Below, one piece after another: positions 1 to 5,227 of a stretch of 6,538 nt of DNA. The notes beneath the pieces are model-generated. The model was given only the letters and a program-made list of their open reading frames with translations. It made no database searches and was not told the origin of the DNA. This stretch comes from CAZVXI01 sp964631295 (lineage in GTDB: Bacteria; Planctomycetota; Phycisphaerae; Phycisphaerales; SM1A02). A program made the position numbers and the translations under genes. The stretch is taken from the NCBI GenBank assembly GCA_964631295.1, contig CAZVXI010000172.1, positions 1 to 6,538 of the forward strand, read 5' to 3'. Each line of letters starts with the position of its first letter. Positions within the stretch are counted from its first letter, which is position 1.

Positions 1-1
1 C

Positions 2-703
2 GCACGCGAGCAGCCTGCTGACAACTGCTGCGAGATCGAGCGCGACGGCGTAAGCCTCGGCTGGCTGCACGGCCCTGCCGCTTCGTCAGAACAACTGGGC
101 GCGTGGGCGCGATGGCTCGCCCACTGGCTCGGCCTCGAGCGCGATCACCGCCGATACCGCCGACTGGCATTCGTTGACGATCTGACAGGAGCCTGGAATC
201 GCCGGTACTTCATGCAGCACATGCGAGAGGTCACCGAGGAAGCTCGCAAGAAACGCATCCCCGTGTCGATCATGGTCTTCGATGTCGACAACTTCAAGAA
301 CTACAACGACTCTTTCGGGCACGCGGCAGGTGATGAAATCCTCATCGAGACAGTTCGACTGCTGCACTCGGTGATCCGGCAGACCGACAAAGTGTGCAGG
401 ATCGGCGGCGATGAGTTCGTGGTTGTCTTTGCAGACCTGACCGGACCGCGCGAGGACGGGTCAACACACCCGGCACGCGTTGAAGCGATCGCACGGCGAT
501 TCCAGGAACAAATCTGCAAGATGCGATTTCCGAAGCTCGGCGCTGACGCACCGGGCAGGCTGACGATCTCCGCAGGCCTCGCCAACTTCCCGTGGGACGG
601 CAGCGATCCGGAAGAACTGCTGCGCATCGCAGACCAGAGAGCGCTGGCATCCAAACGCGCGGGCAAGAATGCCATCACATTCGGCCCACAGCCCACGGCG
701 TAA
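2..703 (+). CDS. Diguanylate cyclase (GGDEF domain), 5'-truncated by window edge
   Basis: Makes cyclic di-GMP from two GTP, the second messenger that usually controls the switch between motile and sessile life. The frame is open from base 2 to the TAA at 701-703 (233 residues visible), so the gene starts before the window; the ATG at 212 lies inside the domain and is not the start. Counting from base 2, the domain begins at about residue 55 with LAFVDDLTGAWNRRYF. It continues with the metal/substrate segment FDVDNFKNYND and then GH..GD. The active-site GGDEF is intact at residues 135-139. An RQTD inhibitory I-site lies five residues before it, so product feedback inhibition is likely. The first 50 residues (WLHGPAAS...WLGLERDHRR) look like the end of an upstream input or linker region and cannot be named. 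The metallophosphoesterase gene follows 36 bases downstream on the same strand. The GGDEF assignment is sure; the input signal is unknown. Confidence 0.95.
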   Translation, partial: AREQPADNCCEIERDGVSLGWLHGPAASSEQLGAWARWLAHWLGLERDHRRYRRLAFVDDLTGAWNRRYFMQHMREVTEEARKKRIPVSIMVFDVDNFKNYNDSFGHAAGDEILIETVRLLHSVIRQTDKVCRIGGDEFVVVFADLTGPREDGSTHPARVEAIARRFQEQICKMRFPKLGADAPGRLTISAGLANFPWDGSDPEELLRIADQRALASKRAGKNAITFGPQPTA

Positions 704-739
704 TCCCGCCAACAACTCGGTGAAGAGAAATCGTGTCAT

Positions 740-1699
740 GTGCTTCATCCTCGTCCAGCCGGTGCCGATAATGCGGATGTGAGCGGAGAACGCACTGTCA
801 TCCTCTCGGATCTGCATCTTGGGCGGCCGCATCTCTCGGCACGCTCGGCGAAGATGCTGCGCCCGCTCTGGGCCGATGCAAACCAACTGATCATCAATGG
901 CGACACCGCAGAAGTGCATCATCCTTCGTACTGGGCCGACGCTGCGCGCGAGGTGCTCGCACTGCACGATCTGACAGAAGCGGACGGCGTTGAACTCACT
1001 TTGATCTCGGGGAACCACGATGCATTCCTGACCGATCAACGGCACCTGCATCTTGCTCACGGCCGTGTGTTTGTCACGCATGGCGATGTATTGCATCCTG
1101 CCGTCGCGCCGTGGAGTATCCGAGCGGATCACATGCGCAAGGCGCATGCGGCAGCCATGGCCGAGTACCGCGATGACCACGATCGCCACTCACTCGAAGT
1201 CCGGCTGCGGGCCTCACAGGTCGCCTCCCATGCCGAGTGGACTGATCTCAATGAACAGGCAAGCCATGCAGGTGCCTGGCAGACGCTTGCGCGTCCGTGG
1301 GCCGTCGCGCACGTGCTGTGGTACTGGCGGCAGATTCCGAACATCGCCGCGCAGTTCGTCAGGGACCATGCACCCGAAGCTCACTTCCTGTTGCTTGGCC
1401 ATACACACCGCCCGGGTGTGTGGCATCGCGGCGACAGAACGATCATCAACACCGGCTGCTTCGGCTTTCCCGGAAGGCCGTACGGCGTTGTCATCGAATC
1501 CGGCGTGCTGCGTGTGTTACGCATCAAGCGCGTGCACGACAGTTGGCGATTTGCTGATCGTCCGACCGCTGAGTTTGAGATCCCGGCACACACACACACA
1601 TCTGCGTCTCACGACGATGGCGCACACATGCCGCTGCTGCATCCATCAGCGCGAAAGACACGGCCGGGCAGTTCTCGCCCGAGCGCATCAGCGATGTAA
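740..1699 (+). CDS. Calcineurin-like metallophosphoesterase (LpxH-like features)
   Basis: A cytoplasmic dinuclear-metal phosphoesterase; its substrate is not fixed by the sequence. The full motif set is in order: SDLHLG (D24, H26), NGDTAE (D55), GNHD (residues 91-94), THGD (113-116) and GHTHRPG (220-226). About 100 residues, largely helical and rich in Trp, His and Ala, lie between HGD and GHTHRP. That layout and the GHTHRP ending resemble UDP-2,3-diacylglucosamine hydrolase (LpxH, lipid A pathway), but LpxH normally has GNRD where this has GNHD, so lipid A work is only a possibility. The start is GTG 740, with a purine-rich GAAGAG at 722-727 at rather long spacing; GTG 779 would begin just before the conserved RTVILSDLH and is a real alternative. 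The last 35 or so residues follow a (CA)7 run, are rich in His, Ser and Pro, and are antisense to the lyase gene, so they are probably not part of the folded domain. Confidence 0.88.
   Translation: MLHPRPAGADNADVSGERTVILSDLHLGRPHLSARSAKMLRPLWADANQLIINGDTAEVHHPSYWADAAREVLALHDLTEADGVELTLISGNHDAFLTDQRHLHLAHGRVFVTHGDVLHPAVAPWSIRADHMRKAHAAAMAEYRDDHDRHSLEVRLRASQVASHAEWTDLNEQASHAGAWQTLARPWAVAHVLWYWRQIPNIAAQFVRDHAPEAHFLLLGHTHRPGVWHRGDRTIINTGCFGFPGRPYGVVIESGVLRVLRIKRVHDSWRFADRPTAEFEIPAHTHTSASHDDGAHMPLLHPSARKTRPGSSRPSASAM
1587..1600. repeat. (CA)7 dinucleotide repeat inside the phosphoesterase gene
   Basis: Seven CA units encode alternating His and Thr (HTHT), just after the last part of the protein that looks folded (AEFEIPA) and 9 bases before the converging lyase stop. 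All three plus-strand frames stay open for some distance past it. A change in unit number would therefore alter the C-terminal tail without touching the catalytic motifs. Confidence 0.8.
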
Positions 1700-2526
1700 C
1701 GCGTCGCATCAAACAGCCGCGGCAATGCGATATTCGTCGCGATACCCATGCGCTCAAACATGTACACGATGTCTTCTGTCGCGAGATTGCCGGCTGCACC
1801 CGGCGCGTACGGGCAACCACCAAGGCCGCCGGCCGATGCATCGAATCGCCGGACACCAAGTTGAAAAGCTCGTGCAGCACATGCCAGAGCGGTACCGCGA
1901 GTATCATGCAAATGCAGCGTTGTCTCGCCGGGCGTGAGCAGCCCATCGAGAGCCTGAAACAGTCGTTCGATATCGCTTGGCGCTGCGACGCCGATTGTCT
2001 CGCCGAGGTCGATCTCATCGGTGCCCATCGCGAGCAGTGTCTCCGCAACCTGCCGCACCTGCTCTGGGTCAACAGACCCTTCATACGGGCATGCCACCAC
2101 GCAACTGATGTACGCGCGGACCGGCACATCGTGCTCTTTCGCGGTGGCGATCACCGGCGCGAAGCGTTCGAGCGTCTGAGCGATTGTCGCGTTCGTGTTC
2201 CGTTGCGAGAATGTCTCACTCGCGGCGGTGAACACTGCGATCTTGTCAACATTGACGCCGAGCGCACCTTCGAGTCCTCGCTCGTTTGGCACCAGTGCTG
2301 AATATACGACGCCTTCATGCCGGTCGATCTGCTCGAACACATCACGCGCATCGCCAAGCTGTGGCACCCACTTCGGGCTGACAAAACTGGATACTTCGAT
2401 CTCAGAGACCCCGGCAGCACTGAGCAGATTGATAAAGCCGACTTTCTTATCAGTCCCGATGGGCCGGGGCTCGTTCTGCAATCCGTCACGCGGACCGACT
2501 TCAGTAATGACAATCGACTCAGGCAT
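1609..2526 (-). CDS. mvaB: Hydroxymethylglutaryl-CoA lyase
   Basis: Cleaves 3-hydroxy-3-methylglutaryl-CoA to acetyl-CoA and acetoacetate, the last step of leucine breakdown; a divalent-metal TIM-barrel enzyme of the DRE-TIM family. It has 305 residues, about the usual bacterial length. Visible family features are GPRDGLQNE near the N-terminus (catalytic R13, metal ligand D14), E44 in IEVSSFVSPKWVPQ, the metal-binding HLHD (H205, H207), and the signature SAGGLGGCPYAPGA with catalytic C238, followed by N247 in GNLATED. These match human R41, D42, E72, H233, H235, C266 and N275. Together they favour HMG-CoA lyase over isopropylmalate or homocitrate synthase. The ATG at 2526 begins right at the conserved ESIVITEVGPRDG, preceded by a weak GAAAAG site, and lies 3 bases after the stop of the small membrane protein gene, so it is probably translated from the same message. 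Its 3' end overlaps the converging phosphoesterase gene by 91 bases. No other leucine-degradation gene is in the window. Confidence 0.95.
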   Translation of the reverse strand: MPESIVITEVGPRDGLQNEPRPIGTDKKVGFINLLSAAGVSEIEVSSFVSPKWVPQLGDARDVFEQIDRHEGVVYSALVPNERGLEGALGVNVDKIAVFTAASETFSQRNTNATIAQTLERFAPVIATAKEHDVPVRAYISCVVACPYEGSVDPEQVRQVAETLLAMGTDEIDLGETIGVAAPSDIERLFQALDGLLTPGETTLHLHDTRGTALACAARAFQLGVRRFDASAGGLGGCPYAPGAAGNLATEDIVYMFERMGIATNIALPRLFDATRYIADALGRELPGRVFRADGCSSGMCAPSS

Positions 2527-2529
2527 GGG

Positions 2530-2709
2530 TCATTTCTTTTCACGTGTGTCGCCCGGGCCACCGCCATCGTCTTTGCTCGCCATGCGCAGTATAAAAATAA
2601 ACAGTACGATGAGCGCGAGCGTCATCACGCCACCCACTGCAAGCAGCACCTTCTCACCTGTACTGAGCCCGTCAGTTGCGGCGATCATCATGTTGAGTCC
2701 TGCGATCAT
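2530..2709 (-). CDS. Small single-pass membrane protein, 59 residues, function unknown
   Basis: Not a family I recognise. The ATG (2709-2707) overlaps the TGA of the YgfZ-like gene (2708-2706) as ATGA, and the TGA (2532-2530) is 3 bases before the lyase ATG. The frame thus fills the gap between two conserved genes exactly, the layout of translational coupling. The protein starts MIAGLNMMIAATDGLSTGEK. Residues 21-41 form one hydrophobic helix (VLLAVGGVMTLALIVLFIFIL). A hydrophilic tail RMASKDDGGGPGDTREKK follows. The basic residues after the helix suggest the C-terminus faces the cytoplasm. There is no signal-peptidase or lipoprotein motif. The helix codons include AT-rich TTT ATT TTT ATA, as expected for a membrane segment in a GC-rich genome. 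M7 or M8 could also be the start, but the ATGA overlap favours M1. A role beside YgfZ or the lyase cannot be inferred from sequence. Confidence 0.72.
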   Translation of the reverse strand: MIAGLNMMIAATDGLSTGEKVLLAVGGVMTLALIVLFIFILRMASKDDGGGPGDTREKK

Positions 2710-3764
2710 GGTTTTGTCTGCCCATCCCCGGCGGTTGATATGAACGGCCGGTCGACCACGACGGCCAATGTCGCCTGTCCGTCGATGAACATTTGCAGTC
2801 TCGCGCCGGTCTGTGCGAACTTGCTGCGCACCATCGCCAATGCAATCGGCTGCGCTCCGAGCATCGGGCTCAGCGTACTGGATGTCACAGCACCGATGGG
2901 CGTCTCAGGGGATCCGTCTGCGGTCTGCTCGAAGACCTGCGTGCCTTCCACGGGCAGCGATTCACTTTCAATCTTCAGGCCGACGACTGTCTGCTTCGGT
3001 CTGCCGCGACTCTCCATTCGTGCGACAATTTCCTGCCCGAGATAGCATCCCTTGGTAAAGCTCACGCGCTCGCGCAGCAGGCCGGACTCATGCGGCAGAT
3101 GCTCGCTGTTGAAGTCGATATGCATCTGCGGGATTCCTGCTTCAATCCGGGCGATATTAAACGCGAACCAACCAACAGGCCTGCACGATTCGAGCAGTTT
3201 CGCCCAGTGGCTCGCTGCTTCATCTGCAGGCACAAACAACTCCAGGGATGACATCGCCGTGTGATTTGCCTGGGCAGCGATGATTGTGTCTTTGAGCACA
3301 CAGCCCGATGCGTCCGGCCCGAGCAGCGTCATGCGTTCGAAATCTTCACTGGCATCTTCTAGTTCAACATCGTCAGCGAACAGGAACGCATCGAGCGTTT
3401 CGATCACGTTGGTTATATCATGACGATCCACATCGATCAGTATCTCTTCATCGCGCTCGAGGAGCAGCAAATCACCTTCGACGCGACCCTTTCGGTTGAG
3501 CCAGAATGCTCTGCGGACATCACCCGGCATCATCCCCTTGAGCTCCTGTGTCAACATGCGGTTGAGGAACTCGATGCGATCGCCGCCGCGAACTCGTATT
3601 GTCACGCGCTCGGGGCGATGCATGATGCCCGCACCCGATCGAACTGCTGCGTACTCCAGTTCGACCGATCCATATGTGCTCGGCACCTCGATCGAGCTGC
3701 CATCCGGCAACGGCGGGCCATACGACAGATACTCGACTTGCGGATCATCGCAGCGACGACCCAT
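2706..3764 (-). CDS. ygfZ: YgfZ/GcvT-like folate-binding protein
   Basis: Related to the T-protein of glycine cleavage and to E. coli YgfZ, which binds tetrahydrofolate and helps maintain some iron-sulfur enzymes; cytoplasmic. Numbered from the ATG at 3764 (352 residues): YGSVELEYAAVRSGAGI at 31-47 begins the conserved N-domain, followed by FLNRMLTQEL and LNRKGRVEGDLLLL. The YgfZ signature KGCYLGQE lies at 238-245 with its cysteine at 240. A GcvT-type C-terminal barrel ends the protein (GAVTSSTLSP...ALAMVRSKF). The KGCYxGQE motif and the absence of other glycine-cleavage genes argue for YgfZ rather than true GcvT. The frame stays open back to 4376, but that part is antisense to the peptidase gene and has no family resemblance. 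ATG 3764 gives the expected short leader; ATG 3839 would add 25 poorly conserved residues. Neither has a good ribosome site. It is the first gene of a tight minus-strand operon. Confidence 0.88.
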   Translation of the reverse strand: MGRRCDDPQVEYLSYGPPLPDGSSIEVPSTYGSVELEYAAVRSGAGIMHRPERVTIRVRGGDRIEFLNRMLTQELKGMMPGDVRRAFWLNRKGRVEGDLLLLERDEEILIDVDRHDITNVIETLDAFLFADDVELEDASEDFERMTLLGPDASGCVLKDTIIAAQANHTAMSSLELFVPADEAASHWAKLLESCRPVGWFAFNIARIEAGIPQMHIDFNSEHLPHESGLLRERVSFTKGCYLGQEIVARMESRGRPKQTVVGLKIESESLPVEGTQVFEQTADGSPETPIGAVTSSTLSPMLGAQPIALAMVRSKFAQTGARLQMFIDGQATLAVVVDRPFISTAGDGQTKP

Positions 3765-3902
3765 CGCAGCACCCGGCCGTGACGTATCGTCATCCGCCTC
3801 GCGGCGCGGCAACAGCCGAGCAGCTGCGTCGCTGTGCATCGCCTTCCATGTTGAACGTGCTGTCGTCGACACAATCTGCCTCCGGGCAATGGTAGCGGCT
3901 GC

Positions 3903-3925
3903 GTCGACACGTTCTCTCGTGTGAC
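3903..3925. promoter_or_regulatory. Inverted repeat, possible operator
   Basis: GTC-g-ACACG, a 6-base TTCTCT loop, then CGTGT-GAC: eight pairs with one bulged G on the left arm. Its right arm overlaps the proposed -35 of the peptidase gene, a position where a bound repressor would block transcription. Short repeats like this also arise by chance. Confidence 0.3.
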
Positions 3926-3949
3926 CGAACCGGCGGTGCTGGCTACCAT
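3921..3949 (+). promoter_or_regulatory. Possible promoter for the M42 peptidase gene
   Basis: GTGACC (3921-3926), a 17-base spacer and TACCAT (3944-3949) each match the sigma-70 hexamers at four of six positions. They would start transcription near 3956, giving a 5' leader of about 46 bases before the ATG at 4002. The match is moderate, and sigma preferences in this lineage are not known from the sequence. Confidence 0.3.
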
Positions 3950-3986
3950 CCGCCTCGCCCAAGTGAACAGTCCAATCGAACTCAAT

Positions 3987-3996
3987 AAGAGAAAAG
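3987..3996 (+). promoter_or_regulatory. Ribosome binding site deciding the M42 peptidase start
   Basis: The purine run AAGAGAAAAG lies 5 bases before the ATG at 4002. The family's conserved N-terminus (LLRLLCETPGIPGREE) begins only a few residues after that ATG. Both favour 4002 over the in-frame ATG at 3921, whose extra 27 residues have no family resemblance. Confidence 0.6.
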
Positions 3997-4001
3997 TGAA
4001 C

Positions 4002-5060
4002 ATGACCCTCAACATCGATCTGCTCCGCCTCCTCTGTGAAACGCCAGGCATTCCCGGCCGCGAAGAACGGCTGCGCCAGCTCATCGAGGGTGAAATCGAT
4101 GGGCTGTTTGATGATGTGCATGCGGACGCCATGGGATCGCTGATATGCACGCGCAAGGCAACGAAATCTGGCGACAAGAATGCCACGAGAGTCATGATCG
4201 CTGCGCACATGGATGAAATCGGCTTCTATGTCCGGCATATCGATGACAACGGCTTCATCTGGGTCAACCCGGCGGGTGGCTTCGATGCGCGCAATCTGTT
4301 CTCCCGACGCGTATTGGTGTGTTGCGATAATGGCGATCACGTGGGCGTGATGAATCCGGGCGGCAAGCCGATCCACATCGCGTCAGAGGAGGATAAGAAG
4401 AAGATTCCGCAACTCAGCGAGTTCTTCATCGACCTTGGCATGGATGCAGAACAGGTGAAGAAGGACGTCAAGATCGGCGACTTCGTTGTCATGCACGAAC
4501 CATTCCTCGACCAACCCAAACGCGTCGTGTCGAAGGCGCTCGACAATCGCATCGCCTGTTTTGTTGGTATCGAGATGATGCGATCACTCATCAAGGATGG
4601 CGGCAAGCACGCTGCGGATATCACGGTCGCGTTCACGGTGCAGGAAGAAGTTGGTCTGCGTGGCGCGACAACCTCGGCAAATGCGGTTGGCGCAGACATC
4701 GGCATCGGACTCGACACAACGCTCTGCTGCGACACCCCTGGCGTGCCCGACAATGAACGTGTGACCAAAGGAGGCGATGGCGTCGGCCTGATGGTGCAGG
4801 ATTCTTCAATGATTGCTGACCATCAACTCGCTGCGGAGCTTGCCGCAGTCGCTGAGTCGAACGGCATTCCATACCAGCGATGTATCCTCCCGCGCGGCGG
4901 ACAGGATGGAGCTGCAATCCAGCGGTCGGGCATCGGCGCTCGATGCGCCGCTGTCGTCTGTGGCACGCGCTACATCCACACGGTGACTGAATCGATCGAC
5001 AAGGGCGATCTTCAGGCCACGATCGACCTGATGGCCGCCTGGCTGCCGACCGTGAAGTAA
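4002..5060 (+). CDS. M42-family metallo-aminopeptidase (TET/FrvX/YsdC-like)
   Basis: A cytoplasmic di-zinc (or cobalt) aminopeptidase that trims short peptides. Family members assemble as dodecameric tetrahedral (TET) particles; relatives are often mislabelled endoglucanase M. It has 352 residues, the usual length. All catalytic positions are present: metal ligand H69 in AAHMDEIGF, with D71 beside it; bridging D181 in SKALDNRIA; catalytic E215 and metal ligand E216 in QEEVGLRG; D238 in GLDTT; and H326 in RYIHTVTE. The loop PRGGQDGAAIQRSG near residue 300 is also typical. Residues 70-160 hold the inserted dimerisation (PDZ-like) domain, with GVMNPGGKPIH. It starts at ATG 4002, supported by the purine-rich site before it. 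It is transcribed away from the YgfZ-like gene, with a hairpin 20 bases after the stop, so it is probably a single-gene unit. Peptide preference (acidic, basic or hydrophobic N-terminus) cannot be read from the sequence. Confidence 0.95.
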   Translation: MTLNIDLLRLLCETPGIPGREERLRQLIEGEIDGLFDDVHADAMGSLICTRKATKSGDKNATRVMIAAHMDEIGFYVRHIDDNGFIWVNPAGGFDARNLFSRRVLVCCDNGDHVGVMNPGGKPIHIASEEDKKKIPQLSEFFIDLGMDAEQVKKDVKIGDFVVMHEPFLDQPKRVVSKALDNRIACFVGIEMMRSLIKDGGKHAADITVAFTVQEEVGLRGATTSANAVGADIGIGLDTTLCCDTPGVPDNERVTKGGDGVGLMVQDSSMIADHQLAAELAAVAESNGIPYQRCILPRGGQDGAAIQRSGIGARCAAVVCGTRYIHTVTESIDKGDLQATIDLMAAWLPTVK

Positions 5061-5080
5061 CCGCAGCATCGCCGCAAGAT

Positions 5081-5117
5081 CGCTGTGAATGCTCATCTCG
5101 CAGATGATGCGTCAGCG
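5081..5117 (+). terminator. Hairpin after the M42 gene, possible terminator
   Basis: Nested arms CGCTG/CAGCG, ATGC/GCGT (with one G-T pair) and TCATCT/AGATGA close on a CGC loop, giving 15 pairs with a 3-base bulge on the left and a 1-base bulge on the right. It begins 20 bases after the stop codon. No T-run follows, so it is not a classic rho-independent terminator; it could mark a 3' end or protect the message. Confidence 0.4.
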
Positions 5118-5129
5118 ACGAGGCCTTGG

Positions 5130-5156
5130 TTGACACAAATTTCATGTACATATCCA
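5130..5156 (+). promoter_or_regulatory. Possible promoter for the secreted calcium-loop protein gene
   Basis: A perfect TTGACA lies at 5130-5135. The best -10 candidate is TATCCA (5151-5156), with a short 15-base spacer and only three matching bases, so the call rests on the -35. The spacer carries a perfect 8-base palindrome ATGTACAT (5144-5151), and CCAC-TTTTT-GTGG (5154-5166) follows; either could bind a regulator. Confidence 0.3.
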
Positions 5157-5214
5157 CTTTTTGTGGCAATACATCGCCTGCCGAAGTGCGTTGGAGTGTC
5201 AGGCTGGGACGAAA

Positions 5215-5222
5215 AGAGGAGA
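5215..5222 (+). promoter_or_regulatory. Strong ribosome binding site fixing the start at 5228
   Basis: AGAGGAGA has an AGGAG core at 5217-5221, six bases before the ATG at 5228. It is the best ribosome site in the window. It sets the start exactly at a signal peptide. Confidence 0.8.
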
Positions 5223-5227
5223 TTGTC

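Larger units (their letters stand above)
3765..4001. other. Divergent intergenic region between ygfZ-like operon and M42 peptidase
   Basis: About 237 bases (162 if the YgfZ-like gene starts at 3839) with no convincing gene. It should hold promoters for both directions. Toward the peptidase there is a plausible sigma-70-type pair overlapped by an inverted repeat, listed separately. Toward the operon I see no pair that matches consensus well. No rho-independent terminator is visible, as expected between divergent genes. Confidence 0.6.

Noticed and set aside
701..740. Possible GGDEF-phosphoesterase fusion by stop readthrough
   Set aside because: The two genes share a frame separated by a single TAA and 12 sense codons, but a one-in-three coincidence explains this; no recoding signal is visible.
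738..782. 14-codon leader frame starting ATG 738 and ending TGA 780-782, overlapping GTG 779
   Set aside because: Could couple translation to a GTG 779 start, but it is too short and unsupported to call; kept only as a reason the phosphoesterase start is uncertain.
461..1189. Minus-strand 242-codon open frame across the GGDEF and phosphoesterase genes
   Set aside because: Antisense to two genes with complete catalytic motifs; no recognisable feature of its own.
1053..1937. Plus-strand 294-codon open frame
   Set aside because: Lies out of frame inside the phosphoesterase gene and antisense to the lyase; composition is Arg/Ser/Cys-rich, as in shadow frames, and there are no motifs.
2317..3045. 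Plus-strand 242-codon open frame
   Set aside because: Runs antisense across the lyase start, the small membrane protein and the YgfZ-like gene; Cys/Ser/Thr-rich with no domain.
3921..4001. N-terminal extension of the M42 peptidase to ATG 3921
   Set aside because: The added 27 residues precede the family's normal N-terminus, and a good purine-rich ribosome site lies just before ATG 4002.
3765..4376. N-terminal extension of the YgfZ-like protein back to an ATG at 4376
   Set aside because: The extra 204 residues are antisense to the start of the M42 peptidase, whose catalytic H69 region is clearly real, and show no GcvT/YgfZ resemblance.
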